Part shown: piece by piece, positions 8,600-20,135 of the stretch
How the letters are laid out: each line of letters starts with the position of its first letter
Numbering within the stretch: position 1 is the first letter of the stretch
From: Fumia xinanensis
GTDB taxonomy: Bacteria > Bacillota > Clostridia > Oscillospirales > Ruminococcaceae
Assembly: GCF_014384905.1 (NCBI RefSeq)
Contig: NZ_JACRSV010000005.1
Span: 38,840 to 102,839, forward strand
Direction: 5' to 3'
DNA: 64,000 bases
The notes under the pieces: generated by a model
What the model was told of the DNA's origin: nothing
Databases searched by the model: none
The model's input: the letters and a program-made list of their open reading frames with translations, nothing else
Made by a program: the position numbers and the translations under genes

Positions 8600-8630
8600 G
8601 GACAAGCTTCATTAATCAGGAGGGATAAAA

Positions 8631-8936
8631 ATGCCTGTCACAACCATATACGAAGATTCAGTCGTTACAGCGTTTCTGTCGGGGGACATCGACCATCACA
8701 CCGCCGCCGCTATGAGGGAGACCATCGACCAGACGGTGGAAAGCTCCCTGCCCCAAAAGCTCATCGTCGACTTCAAGGACGTGACCTTTATGGACAGCAG
8801 CGGTATCGGCCTTGTCATGGGCCGCTATAAACTAATGCGCTCGCTAAACGGGGAAATTGAAGTTCGAAACGTTTCCTCCCACATCAAAAAAGTTATGAAG
8901 CTGGCGGGGCTTGACCTGCTGGCCGTCGTCAAATAA
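8631..8936 (+). CDS. spoIIAA: Anti-sigma F factor antagonist
   Basis: A STAS-domain protein of 101 residues. It releases sigma F from SpoIIAB when unphosphorylated, in the forespore early in sporulation. The phosphorylation loop is visible as MDSSGIGL, and by comparison with B. subtilis S57 is the phosphorylated residue. RBS GGAGGG is seven bases before the ATG. It is the first gene of the canonical spoIIAA-spoIIAB-sigF operon. Confidence 0.95.
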   Translation: MPVTTIYEDSVVTAFLSGDIDHHTAAAMRETIDQTVESSLPQKLIVDFKDVTFMDSSGIGLVMGRYKLMRSLNGEIEVRNVSSHIKKVMKLAGLDLLAVVK

Positions 8937-8962
8937 AGTTCGGACAGAAAGGCAGAAATCAG

Positions 8963-9406
8963 ATGAAAGCAATCAACGAAATGACATTATCTTTTATCAG
9001 CCGCTCCGCCAATGAGGGTTTTGCCCGCGCGGCGGTAGCGTCCTTTTTTGTGCAGTTGGACCCCACCGTCGAGGAAATGTCCGATATCAAAACCGCTATC
9101 AGCGAAGCAGTAACAAATGCAATTGTCCACGGTTACCGGGATAACCTGGGCAAGGTTCAAATCCACGCCCGCATCTACCCCGACAATCGCATTTACATAA
9201 GAGTGAAAGACCAAGGCTGCGGCATCCCCGACGTGGAAAAGGCAATGGAGCCCCTTTACACCACCTGCACAACCGGCGAACGTGCAGGGCTTGGTTTTGC
9301 CGTCATGCAGTCTTTTATGGACAAAGTGCGTGTCCGTTCCTCCCCCGGAAAGGGCACCACTGTTATCCTCACGAAAAAACTCAGCTCCAAACAGCAGAAT
9401 GCATAA
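8963..9406 (+). CDS. spoIIAB: Anti-sigma F factor and serine kinase
   Basis: A GHKL-type ATPase of 147 residues that binds and inhibits sigma F, and phosphorylates SpoIIAA. The N box (EAVTNAIVHGY, near residue 48), the G1 box (DQGCGIPD) and the glycine-rich GLGFAVMQ segment are all present. It is preceded by AGAAAGG. Its last codons overlap the start of sigF by eight bases, consistent with translational coupling. Confidence 0.96.
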   Translation: MKAINEMTLSFISRSANEGFARAAVASFFVQLDPTVEEMSDIKTAISEAVTNAIVHGYRDNLGKVQIHARIYPDNRIYIRVKDQGCGIPDVEKAMEPLYTTCTTGERAGLGFAVMQSFMDKVRVRSSPGKGTTVILTKKLSSKQQNA

Positions 9407-10067
9407 AACTCCCGCGGAAAAAGACGCTTTTGTCGCGGCAAATCTGGGACTTGTCCATTCCCTGGCCCATCGGCTCAAAGGCAGAGGCATCGAATACGAG
9501 GAGCTGTATTCGGCAGGATGTGTCGGCCTAGTCAAGGCCATGGAGGGGTTTGATGAATCCCGTGGACTCAAATTTTCCACCTATGCCGTTCCCGTAATAT
9601 TAGGGGAGATGAAGCGCCTCTTTCGCGACGGAGGCTCCGTCAAGGTCAGCCGTTCGTTAAAAGAGCTTTCCCTTAAGGTGTCAAGAGAACGGGACAAACT
9701 GAGCATCTCATTGGGTCGGGAGCCCACGGTGGGCGAACTGTCGGAAGCCCTGGGCGTGGAACCGCAGCTTATTTCCGAGGCAATTAATGTGGCCCTCCCC
9801 ACCATTTCCCTCACCCAGCCGGACGACGACGGAGGCGGGCAGATCGACGTGGAAGTGGAGTCACCGGAGGAACTCCTCTCCGACCGTCTCGCCCTTCGGG
9901 AGGTACTCAAGGAGTTGGACGAAAAAGACCGTTTGCTTCTCGTCATGCGCTATTATAAAAACTGGACGCAGACCCAGACGGCTACCTGTCTCGGCATGAC
10001 CCAGGTGCAGGTTTCCCGCCGGGAAAAGAAGCTTCTTCTCTTTTTACGGGGAAAGCTTTTGGAATAG
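9399..10067 (+). CDS. sigF: Sporulation sigma factor SigF
   Basis: A 222-residue sigma-70 family factor directing the first forespore-specific transcription. Region 2 (about residues 8-75, including GIEYEELYSAGCVGLVKAMEGFD), region 3 and region 4 (RYYKNWTQTQTATCLGMTQVQVSRREKK near the C-terminus) are visible. I chose ATG 9399, which overlaps the end of spoIIAB. The open frame extends further upstream, but that part lies inside spoIIAB in another frame and does not look like a sigma factor. Confidence 0.95.
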   Translation: MHKTPAEKDAFVAANLGLVHSLAHRLKGRGIEYEELYSAGCVGLVKAMEGFDESRGLKFSTYAVPVILGEMKRLFRDGGSVKVSRSLKELSLKVSRERDKLSISLGREPTVGELSEALGVEPQLISEAINVALPTISLTQPDDDGGGQIDVEVESPEELLSDRLALREVLKELDEKDRLLLVMRYYKNWTQTQTATCLGMTQVQVSRREKKLLLFLRGKLLE

Positions 10068-10077
10068 CCCTCCAAAT

Positions 10078-10116
10078 TCGGAATGGCGGAGGACGTTCCC
10101 CGCTATTCCGATTTTT
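10078..10116 (+). terminator. Terminator of the spoIIA operon
   Basis: TCGGAATGGCGG (10078-10089) pairs with CCGCTATTCCGA (10100-10111, one G-T pair), followed by five T. Confidence 0.9.
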
Positions 10117-10173
10117 GAGATATATGATTCAATCGGTTAATTTGAACGTAACTTACCCTCACAACTATATTTG

Positions 10174-10205
10174 AAAAACCCGGCGGATTTTTCTCCGCCG
10201 GGTTT
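10174..10205 (-). terminator. Terminator of the ATP synthase operon
   Basis: On the minus strand AAACCCGGCGGA pairs with TCCGCCGGGTTT and runs into TTC-rich sequence. It lies five bases past the atpC stop codon. Confidence 0.92.
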
Positions 10206-10209
10206 CCTT

Positions 10210-10614
10210 TTACTTCAATTTATTGGCAACGCTGATGCGGTTGAGCGCTGTTTTGAGCTTTATCTCTTCGATATCCTGCTCTCGTTTGGACTGCTCCTGC
10301 TGGAGCCGCTCCTTCGCCCGATCCGCAGCCTGCTGAGCCCGCTCCACGTCGATTTCGTCCGCCCACTCACAGGCGGATGTGACGATAGTCGCCGTATTGT
10401 CTCCGGTTTTCAGAAATCCTCCCGCAATGGCTGCAAAGCGTTCCCCTTCATCTGTCCGGATTTTCAGCGTGCCGATGACAAGAGGGGTCACATAGCGGGA
10501 ATGGTTCGCCAAGATGCCCACGTCGCCGCTAGTAGTTCGAACCGAAAAGAAGCTGGCTTCCCCGTCATAAAAAATCCGGTCGGGCGTCACCACCCGCAGT
10601 TTGAAATTCGCCAT
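10210..10614 (-). CDS. atpC: F-type ATP synthase epsilon subunit
   Basis: Central-stalk subunit of F1 that couples rotation and can inhibit ATP hydrolysis. The 134 residues comprise the N-terminal beta-sandwich (MANFKLRVVTPDRIFYDGEA, with the family GDVGILANHSRYVTPL motif) and a C-terminal two-helix part (residues about 88-134). It is the last gene of the operon, 91 bases after atpD. That gap has no strong terminator. Confidence 0.95.
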   Translation of the reverse strand: MANFKLRVVTPDRIFYDGEASFFSVRTTSGDVGILANHSRYVTPLVIGTLKIRTDEGERFAAIAGGFLKTGDNTATIVTSACEWADEIDVERAQQAADRAKERLQQEQSKREQDIEEIKLKTALNRISVANKLK

Positions 10615-10705
10615 CCTAACCGCCCATTCCTTTCTGGGAATCTAAAGTTGTTTTTAAAGGCATTCGATATCATTGCCGCTATCGTACGAATGGCAAAGCC
10701 TCCTT

Positions 10706-13001
<2,296 letters not shown>

Positions 13002-13019
13002 GGAATCGCCCTCCCTTCC

Positions 13020-14534
13020 TTACTGACGGCCCAAAAATTTTCCGACAAAAGTGCGGAGCACTTCATTGAGCCGTTCGGTATTTTCTTTGGTCAAATCCCC
13101 CGTCTGACGGATACTATCCGTAATCTCGGGATAAGATTCGTCCACAAAATCGTAGAGCTGCTGTTCAAATTCGGCAATCTGCTCCACCGGAATCTCCTGC
13201 AGGAAATTGTTGATGACCGCGTAGATGATAATGACCTGATGTTCCACCGCAACCGGCGAATTTTTGTCCTGTTTTAGCACCTCGACAATGCGGGCGCCCT
13301 GATCCAGCCGCTCCTTGGTGTCCTTGTCCAAATCGGAACCAAACTGGGCGAAGGCCTGCAATTCCCGGTACTGGGAATAAGCGAGCTTCAACTGCCCCGA
13401 CACCTTTTTCATCGCCTTGATCTGAGCATTACCGCCGACGCGGGACACCGAAATGCCCGGATTGACCGCTGGACGGACGCCTGCGTTAAAGAGCTCCGTC
13501 TCCAAAAAAATCTGCCCGTCGGTGATGGAAATGACGTTGGTGGGAATATAGGCCGACACGTCGCCCGCCTGGGTCTCGATGAGAGGCAGCGCCGTCAGCG
13601 ATCCTCCCCCCAACTCCGGCGACAGGTTCGCCGCCCGCTCTAACAAGCGGGAGTGGAGGTAAAACACGTCACCGGGATAGGCCTCCCGTCCCGGAGGCCG
13701 CTTTAATAGCAGCGACAGGGCACGGTAAGCCACCGCGTGCTTCGATAAATCGTCGTAAACGCAGAGGACATCCCGACCTTTGTACATAAAGTATTCGCCC
13801 ATGGCGCAGCCGGCATAGGGCGCGATATACTGGATGGGCGCCAGCTCGGAAGCCGTCGCCGACACTACGATGGTGTACTCCATCGCCCCCGCCCGGGACA
13901 AAGAATCCACCACGTTTGCCACTGTCGAGCGCTTCTGCCCGATGGCGACGTAAATGCAGATGACGTCCTTGCCCTTCTGGTTGATGATGGTGTCGATGGC
14001 AATTGCGGTCTTGCCCGTCTGCCGGTCACCGATTATCAGCTCCCGCTGACCGCGGCCGATGGGAATCATCGAGTCGATGGCCTTAATACCGGTCTGCAAA
14101 GGCCGGTTGACACTTTTGCGCTCGATAATGCCGGGAGCCGGACTCTCGATGGGCCGTTTTTCCTCGCTGAGCACCGGGCCCTTGCCGTCAATGGGCTCTC
14201 CCAAGGGATTCACTACTCTTCCGAGCAGCGCTTCGCCCACCGGCACCGAAACAATCGTCCCGGTCCGGCGCACTGTATTCCCTTCTTTGATATCTTCGTC
14301 GGACCCCAGCAGTACCGCGCCCACAAAATCCTGTTCCAGATTGAGGGCCATGCCGTATATATCACCGCCAAAATCTAACAGTTCTCCCGACATGCAGCTT
14401 TCGAGCCCATAAACCCGGGCAATTCCGTCACCCACCGTGACGACAGTGCCCACGTCTTTGAGTTCGGTCTTACTCTCGTAATTTTTAATCTGCGCTTTGA
14501 TAAGATTGGTAATTTCTTCAGGGCGTAAATCCAT
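13020..14534 (-). CDS. atpA: F-type ATP synthase alpha subunit
   Basis: Non-catalytic nucleotide-binding subunit of F1, 504 residues. The Walker A motif is GDRQTGKT near residue 170. The [22 protein letters not shown] segment and [13 protein letters not shown] are highly conserved family stretches. It follows atpH after 35 bases and precedes atpG after 18. Confidence 0.98.
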   Translation of the reverse strand: MDLRPEEITNLIKAQIKNYESKTELKDVGTVVTVGDGIARVYGLESCMSGELLDFGGDIYGMALNLEQDFVGAVLLGSDEDIKEGNTVRRTGTIVSVPVGEALLGRVVNPLGEPIDGKGPVLSEEKRPIESPAPGIIERKSVNRPLQTGIKAIDSMIPIGRGQRELIIGDRQTGKTAIAIDTIINQKGKDVICIYVAIGQKRSTVANVVDSLSRAGAMEYTIVVSATASELAPIQYIAPYAGCAMGEYFMYKGRDVLCVYDDLSKHAVAYRALSLLLKRPPGREAYPGDVFYLHSRLLERAANLSPELGGGSLTALPLIETQAGDVSAYIPTNVISITDGQIFLETELFNAGVRPAVNPGISVSRVGGNAQIKAMKKVSGQLKLAYSQYRELQAFAQFGSDLDKDTKERLDQGARIVEVLKQDKNSPVAVEHQVIIIYAVINNFLQEIPVEQIAEFEQQLYDFVDESYPEITDSIRQTGDLTKENTERLNEVLRTFVGKFLGRQ

Positions 14535-14569
14535 CCGGACCTTCCTTTCCCTTTCGATTCATTGATAGG

Positions 14570-15112
14570 CTATGCAATCACGCCGCGGATCTGGTGCCGC
14601 AAAGCGCTGAGCTTCTCACGCACCGAACCGTTGATTTCCTGATTGTTGTACTTCAATATCACGCCGCCGAGGATAGAGGCGTCCACGCTGTTTTGCAGCA
14701 AAATCTGTTTCCCCGTAAGCTCCGACAGCTTATCCCGGAGCTTCTGCTTCTGGTTTTCCGACATTGCCACCGCTGTGACAGCCTCTACTTCCAGAAGCCC
14801 TAAATGCTGGCGATAAAGCGCACCAAACTGGTCTGCAATAGATAAAAACAGCCCCATCCGACGCTTATCGGAGAGAATCCGCAAAAAATTATAGAGAATT
14901 TCCTCCACGCTTCCCGCAAAGGTCTCTTTTAAAATTTTTTGCTTGTCCCCGGCGTCCATAGCGGGCGAATCCATCATGGCAAGAAACGCCGGTTCCGCTT
15001 GGAAAACCGCTGTCAGTGCATCCAGCTCTGCCTTCACTTGCTCCAGCTTATTTTCTTCCAGCGCCGACTGAAACAGCGCGTCGCCGTAAATTTTCTCCGC
15101 TAATTCTGCCAT
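14570..15112 (-). CDS. atpH: F-type ATP synthase delta subunit
   Basis: Peripheral-stalk subunit that links F1 to the b subunits (OSCP/delta family), 180 residues. A six-helix N-terminal half begins MAELAEKIYGDALFQSA. The C-terminal part contains the usual DASILGGVILKYNNQEINGSVREKL stretch in modified form. Its start overlaps the end of atpF by 13 bases, so translation is probably coupled. Confidence 0.95.
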   Translation of the reverse strand: MAELAEKIYGDALFQSALEENKLEQVKAELDALTAVFQAEPAFLAMMDSPAMDAGDKQKILKETFAGSVEEILYNFLRILSDKRRMGLFLSIADQFGALYRQHLGLLEVEAVTAVAMSENQKQKLRDKLSELTGKQILLQNSVDASILGGVILKYNNQEINGSVREKLSALRHQIRGVIA

Positions 15113-15612
15113 GGCCCGTCACCCACCTTGTCGATGAATTCATCGATCAGCTTCTTGTGGTCGCCCGCGTCCATCTCTTTTTCCAGCACGTTGGACGCCG
15201 CCATAAGCGCGATATCGGCAATCTCGTCCTTGATTTCGTTGACCGCCTTTTTCTTCTCCGATTCGATCTGTTCTTCCGCCCGCACCATCATGTTGCTGAC
15301 GGTGTCTTTGGCGTCGCCAATCATTGATTCGGACCGCAGTTGCGCCCGCTTTGTCGCCGACCGGACGATCTCTTCCGCCTCCAATTTGGCGCCGGACAGT
15401 TTTTTCTCGTACTGATCCTTCAGTTGATGGGCCTCAGCTTCGGCGGCGTCTGCCTTTTGATAGGTTTCTGCCACTTCCTGTTCCCGCATTTCAAACATCT
15501 TTTTGACCGGTTTGTAGAGAAACCGCTTGAGGATGAGATAAATCAGGAAGAGGTTTATCAGCATAAACAGGATTTTCCAAAGGTCGATCGCAAAGACTTC
15601 ACCTGTCTCCAT
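15100..15612 (-). CDS. atpF: F-type ATP synthase b subunit
   Basis: Membrane-anchored peripheral stalk, 170 residues. One N-terminal transmembrane helix (about residues 11-30, LWKILFMLINLFLIYLILKR) is followed by a long charged coiled-coil helix. The family-typical FLYKPVKKMFEMRE lies just after the membrane segment. It overlaps atpH at its end. Confidence 0.95.
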   Translation of the reverse strand: METGEVFAIDLWKILFMLINLFLIYLILKRFLYKPVKKMFEMREQEVAETYQKADAAEAEAHQLKDQYEKKLSGAKLEAEEIVRSATKRAQLRSESMIGDAKDTVSNMMVRAEEQIESEKKKAVNEIKDEIADIALMAASNVLEKEMDAGDHKKLIDEFIDKVGDGPWQN

Positions 15613-15651
15613 GCGTTCACCCTCCGTTTCTTGATTTTTTAAGGAAGCGGT

Positions 15652-15966
<315 letters not shown>

Positions 15967-16680
15967 TTAAGCAGCTGATTCATCCGGCGCACTGTTGCTC
16001 ACATAGACCATAGTGAGCATACAGAAGATAAACGCCTGCATGAATCCGCTGAACAAATCAAAGTAAAGGGATAAAATAGCCGGCAGTCCCGCTTGGAAAA
16101 GCGGCACCGGCAGATGGATCATCGAGCTTAAGGAAGCAAGTCCAGTGTAAATCAAAGTCATGATGATATTTCCACCCACTATGTTTCCGAAATGACGCAG
16201 TGCCATTCCCACCGGCGTAGAAACGATGCCTATAAGGTTGATCGGCAGCAAAAGAGGAATTGGTTCTGCAAAAGACTTCATGTAAGTCTTGAATCCATTA
16301 GCCTTAAAGCCCATGTAATGGATAAAGAAAGCAGTCAGCAGCGCCCAGGCTCCTGTCGTGTTTATGTCCATCGTAGTGGGACGCATCCCAATGAGCCCGA
16401 TGAGGCTTCCGAATATCGAGGAAGCGAACAGCGCCATAATATACGGCGAAAACCGCATGCAGTTTTTTCCCATAGTGGTCTCGACTAAATTGTCGATGGT
16501 CAGCACCAGCTTTTCGGCGATAATCTGGGTCTTTTTGCGGGGGATTTTCTCCATCTTGTAGGTCAGCACCTTACAGAGAATAAAAAGTACCGCTGTAATC
16601 AGAAATGCATTGACAATAGTTTCATCAATGTGAATTCCCCCAAACAGAGGAATGGTAAAGAAAATCTTTGGGCCTTCCAC
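15967..16680 (-). CDS. atpB: F-type ATP synthase a subunit
   Basis: Stator channel of Fo, 237 residues with five to six membrane helices. The essential arginine is R162 in the ALRHFGNIVGG motif. The late SLYFDLFSGFMQAFIFCMLTMVY helix is also typical. It lies directly upstream of atpE, in the standard order. The first helix is preceded by a short exposed segment without a cleavable signal. Confidence 0.96.
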   Translation of the reverse strand: MEGPKIFFTIPLFGGIHIDETIVNAFLITAVLFILCKVLTYKMEKIPRKKTQIIAEKLVLTIDNLVETTMGKNCMRFSPYIMALFASSIFGSLIGLIGMRPTTMDINTTGAWALLTAFFIHYMGFKANGFKTYMKSFAEPIPLLLPINLIGIVSTPVGMALRHFGNIVGGNIIMTLIYTGLASLSSMIHLPVPLFQAGLPAILSLYFDLFSGFMQAFIFCMLTMVYVSNSAPDESAA

Positions 16681-16696
16681 CTTTTTTCACCTCCTG

Positions 16697-17068
16697 CTAC
16701 TGGATATCTTTCCCCGAAAATCCCATAAAATAATACCCCACTTTGGGAGCCAGCATAGGTACTGCCACGGCAAACGGATTCAGCCAGATAAATCCCACTG
16801 TAAGACAACCTGCGGCCGTTCCGAAGCGGAGCAGATAACTCAAGATATAAAAAATCCTCGCGCGGGCAGCACTTTTGTCTGTAAGACGTTTGACTGTGTA
16901 TGCCAGCGCAAGGTGGTTTAAGACCGCATATATCGTCCCTAACAGGAGGCCAAAAAAAATTTTACCTCCCACCTGATCCAAACATAAAGCGGAGATCAAT
17001 ATAAACACGGCGTCCAAGAACACCGCAGCGGCCGCAACCACGCGCAGATTGGGCGCAAATTCTTTCAA
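16697..17068 (-). CDS. atpI: AtpI-like membrane protein (ATP synthase subunit I family)
   Basis: A 123-residue protein with four predicted membrane helices (about residues 10-28, 34-52, 71-90 and 94-112), placed just before atpB as AtpI usually is. AtpI helps c-ring assembly in some bacteria, and it may transport Mg2+ in others. Sequence motifs are weak in this family, so the call rests on topology, size and position. Confidence 0.75.
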   Translation of the reverse strand: MKEFAPNLRVVAAAAVFLDAVFILISALCLDQVGGKIFFGLLLGTIYAVLNHLALAYTVKRLTDKSAARARIFYILSYLLRFGTAAGCLTVGFIWLNPFAVAVPMLAPKVGYYFMGFSGKDIQ

Positions 17069-17092
17069 CTGACATCCTCCTCCAAAGCCCTT

Positions 17093-17443
17093 TTATGCTT
17101 TGGGTTCTTTTTTGATCCCGTCGGTGAAGTCAATCGGAATGGTAAACAAAATACCGGTCTGAGGTTCAGACAAATCACCAATTACTTTTTTGATGACCTC
17201 TCTGATCGTCACGATTTCATCTTCTTCCGATACAAATAAAATCGTCTTGTTGTTGTCTTTTGCCGGATCCATGATAGAACGGAGATACGCGATCAGCGGA
17301 TCGTCTTCGCCGGAATGAGTAAGCACCTGTGCCATACCAGAAGATTCAATAATCGTTGCGCCGCGGATTCCTGCTTCGGAGAGCTCGACCATCAGTTCAT
17401 CTAATTTGTCAGTGTTGTTGAGTACGAATACTAAAAGTTTCAT
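17093..17443 (-). CDS. PII-like protein leading the ATP synthase operon
   Basis: A 116-residue soluble protein that looks like a degenerate P-II/CutA-type ferredoxin-like fold. It starts MKLLVFVLNNTDKLDELM, then GIRGATIIESSGMAQVL (the usual place of the T-loop region), a middle strand NKTILFVSEEDE, and a final GILFTIPIDFTDGIKK. The uridylylated tyrosine of classical PII is not apparent. RBS GAGGAGG is well placed. Only 24 bases separate it from atpI, so it should be the first gene of the atp transcript. It may bind a nucleotide or metabolite and adjust the ATP synthase, which is inference from position. Confidence 0.65.
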   Translation of the reverse strand: MKLLVFVLNNTDKLDELMVELSEAGIRGATIIESSGMAQVLTHSGEDDPLIAYLRSIMDPAKDNNKTILFVSEEDEIVTIREVIKKVIGDLSEPQTGILFTIPIDFTDGIKKEPKA

Positions 17444-17482
17444 TTTCTGCCTCCTCTGTCAGATGTCATTCAAATGCTCAAA

Positions 17483-17510
17483 AAGGCGGACATAAACCTA
17501 TATCCGCCTT
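17483..17510 (-). terminator. Hairpin terminator after the ROK gene, inside the atp leader
   Basis: On the minus strand AAGGCGGATATA pairs with TATGTCCGCCTT, running into TTTTT. It ends ROK transcription. It also lies between a likely atp promoter and the first atp-linked gene, so it may act as an attenuator or a 5' stabilising stem. Confidence 0.85.
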
Positions 17511-17522
17511 TCGCATTGTTTA

Positions 17523-17551
17523 ATTATAGCACATTTCCATAAAAAAGGTAA
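17523..17551 (-). promoter_or_regulatory. Possible promoter of the ATP synthase operon
   Basis: On the minus strand a perfect TATAAT (17528-17523) is preceded, after 17 bases, by TTACCT (17551-17546), a weak -35 box. It overlaps the very end of the ROK gene, and transcription would start at the foot of the hairpin. Confidence 0.45.
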
Positions 17552-18775
17552 TTAGAAACCGCCTTTATTAATAAAAAATTCACGAGTCGCCAACGAAGCA
17601 GCCGCAAGAAAAACGTTTTGGAGGGAAATGCCGCTCCGGGCGACCAGCTTCTTTCCGGCATAGATGGATTTTTCCTGGGCCGTCTTAATAATGTACTCCG
17701 CGAGGTATTCAAAAGCCTCTCCCTCGCCGAACAAAATAATCCTGTCAGGATCGAAAAACAGCACCATATCATGGAAAAGGGAGAGATAGGCATCACCGGT
17801 ATCCCTAAAAACCTCCAACACCGGCATATCCTGAGGAATATACTCTGGCTGGCGGAACAAATCAATCACCTTCTGAAACAAGCCAGAAGTCTGTTCCCAC
17901 AAAATTGGCGTTTTCTCCGGGGAATACACTTCCTTGATCCGATTCAAAAAACGCTCCTGAGAGAGTACCGCACTGACACAGCCATTCTTTCCGCACTGGC
18001 ATTCCGGCTCACTATCGATTCTGTAATGCGCAATATCCAAAACGTTTCCATGAGAACCATGATAAAGCTCCTGGCCAATGCTGATTGCACAGTCAAACTC
18101 TTTTGCATACCGGATAACCAAAACGTTTTTCAACTGCTCATCAGAATTTTGGGTGTAATCGGCCTCAGCAGTAGCCACGCCGTCTATCAAAGAACCAAAC
18201 GCCATCGATACGCCCACAAACATGGATAACCGTTCCTGAAGGCCGTTATAGTCCACTTCTCCGTCAGGGCCGACAGAGACCTTTAACATGCTATAATAAT
18301 CCTTGCTTACACTTACGCCTAATCCGGCAACCAGGCTGGGCTTCAGATCATTTTTATACATAATATCCTGATAGAGCTTTTCAACCGCCGCAAAAATATC
18401 CTCAGCGTTGTCTTCCGGTCCGATGACTTTGGTGTGCTTTTCAATAATATCGCCTTTTAAAGTGCAAAGGCCGAAGTAAATTAACCCGTTGTCGATGACT
18501 AAGCCCATCCCCATTTTGTAGGTAGGGTTGACGTCCAGCAGGATTTTCTTTCTCCCCCTGGGAATTTTATTTCCCTTGGGAAGCTGTTTCCCTTTTTCGT
18601 AAATAATTCCCTGTTCGATCATTTCATTTGTGATGATCGTGACAGCTGCTTTAGTAATCCCGATTTTCCTCGCAATGTCAATACGGGATGTGGGTCCTTC
18701 GTTTCGCAGAAGTTTTAAAATCTGCATTCTGTTCTGTCTCTTTAAATCCAATTTGCTGATTCCATTAGTCGCCAT
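17552..18775 (-). CDS. ROK-family transcriptional regulator
   Basis: A 407-residue NagC/XylR-type regulator. Residues about 10-75 form a winged helix (RNEGPTSRIDIARKIGITKAAVTIITNEM). The rest is a ROK domain with the zinc motif CQCGKNGCV near residue 258. The phosphate-binding DxGGT motif of active ROK kinases is replaced by VIDNGLIYFG, so it should be a sugar-responsive regulator rather than a kinase. The effector is unknown. The neighbours are a DUF421 gene and a GH20 hexosaminidase, which makes an amino-sugar effector conceivable (inference). Confidence 0.85.
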   Translation of the reverse strand: MATNGISKLDLKRQNRMQILKLLRNEGPTSRIDIARKIGITKAAVTIITNEMIEQGIIYEKGKQLPKGNKIPRGRKKILLDVNPTYKMGMGLVIDNGLIYFGLCTLKGDIIEKHTKVIGPEDNAEDIFAAVEKLYQDIMYKNDLKPSLVAGLGVSVSKDYYSMLKVSVGPDGEVDYNGLQERLSMFVGVSMAFGSLIDGVATAEADYTQNSDEQLKNVLVIRYAKEFDCAISIGQELYHGSHGNVLDIAHYRIDSEPECQCGKNGCVSAVLSQERFLNRIKEVYSPEKTPILWEQTSGLFQKVIDLFRQPEYIPQDMPVLEVFRDTGDAYLSLFHDMVLFFDPDRIILFGEGEAFEYLAEYIIKTAQEKSIYAGKKLVARSGISLQNVFLAAASLATREFFINKGGF

Positions 18776-18945
18776 GATCGCACCCTTCAGCCTTCCGTCT
18801 CCCTGTCATTTCGACAAGTTATTTTAGACATAATTTTCCACTTTTTTCGGACTTTTCTATTTTTATTATAACAAATAACCATAGATGAATTCTTTGCTAA
18901 ATTATGAATAAAAGAAAATTATTATATTAAAAAATCATAACTTTT

Positions 18946-19683
18946 TTAAACAAATAATGTCCTTTTAAACTGATCATTATAGTAAGGATAGGCAGTAAAC
19001 ACGTCGTTTGTATCTAAAGTGCCTAATAATACTTCACTATAATTGTGCATATTTTGCTTTTCCAGTTCTTTTTTCAACCAAGATTCATCTTTTCCCATCT
19101 GTTTCAGGTTTCCGGGAATTAAATTTCCATCCACAATCACATTGGCCACAAGTTCCTGCTGCTGCGGAGAAATTTTCAGATCCTCCGTATTGACAGGGCG
19201 CTTTCCTTCTTTGGGAAGAATGCTCAGATGGCCGCTGGTCTCCATCACCACACTATAGACATCGGAAAGGTCGAAATAACCGTTATGGCGGCATTCCGCC
19301 GTTAAATCGTCCAGGTCGTACTTTGCCCGTAACATATTTTTGGGATAAATCTTCCCTTTATCCATCAATATAATTGGAGTTCCGTTGAAAAATTTGCGTG
19401 CTTTGTAGGACTTGCAGTTCCACAGTGAAATACCAGCGGCAATCAACCCGTAAATGGCCATAGCGAAAATGCAATCTATGACCGGGGTATCGGCCGCAAA
19501 GGCCATTTCCCCTGCGATAGAGCCAATGGAAATCCCGATAATATAGTCAAAAAAGGTCAGCTGGGAGATCTGTTTGAACCCCATGATTTTTGTCAGAATA
19601 AATAATGTCGTCACCGACGCAAGGCTCCTTAATAAAATTTCTCCTGATTGAAGCCAGTCAAAGGAACGAAACCAATCTAACAT
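18946..19683 (-). CDS. DUF421 (YetF-type) membrane protein
   Basis: A 245-residue protein with three N-terminal membrane helices (about residues 12-32, 45-63 and 68-88) and a cytoplasmic DUF421 domain, seen in the TPIILMDKGKIYPKNMLRAKYDLDDL stretch. Relatives such as YetF are made in sporulating bacteria, and I know of no settled biochemical role for most of them. I chose ATG 19683 because AAAGGAG is seven bases upstream. The ATG at 19689 is too close to that site. Confidence 0.85.
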   Translation of the reverse strand: MLDWFRSFDWLQSGEILLRSLASVTTLFILTKIMGFKQISQLTFFDYIIGISIGSIAGEMAFAADTPVIDCIFAMAIYGLIAAGISLWNCKSYKARKFFNGTPIILMDKGKIYPKNMLRAKYDLDDLTAECRHNGYFDLSDVYSVVMETSGHLSILPKEGKRPVNTEDLKISPQQQELVANVIVDGNLIPGNLKQMGKDESWLKKELEKQNMHNYSEVLLGTLDTNDVFTAYPYYNDQFKRTLFV

Positions 19684-19689
19684 AGCCAT

Positions 19690-20135
19690 TCTCCTTTATA
19701 ATATTTTCAAATGTTAGTATCTTCCCAACGAAAGCAATCTAAACATAAAAAGTTGCAACAATAAATCAATTTTTTGTTCAGGACAGGCCTATAAAGTCAA
19801 AAAAATTCTATTGCATCATTTATTATTTCTACTAAAATATGAAGTACAGCATCTATCTGTATAAAAAATATGAACATGTGATAAAGATTTTAGGCTTAGC
19901 AACAAAATACTTTTTGAATTTGGCAACATATATGCCAAGATAAACATCATTTATAGAAAACATCTGGTTGTTTTACATATTTACTCGTGTTATTCTGGGA
20001 GCCCGCTGGTCTTACGGCAGAAATTGCGATATATAGAAACGGTATGCTTCACTTAGTTGTATGAAGGGACTTTTGGGGGAAGGTAGGAGATCCTCTGAAA
20101 GCCTGACATAAATAGTTTAAAAGGAGATTGATGAG
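19690..20135 (+). other. Intergenic region ahead of the GH20 gene
   Basis: AT-rich, with no convincing small gene. A possible promoter is TTGTTT (19968-19973), 17 bases, then TATTCT (19991-19996). A short palindrome TTGGCA-N7-TGCCAA (19920-19938) lies about 30 bases upstream of it and could be an operator. AAGGAG (20121-20126) is the ribosome binding site of the large gene. Confidence 0.4.

Noticed and set aside
8575..8610. A sigma-H promoter for spoIIA
   Set aside because: ATAGGAATA (8577-8585) fits a sigma-H -35 box, but no GAAT-type -10 box follows at the right distance, and the match lies within the hairpin.
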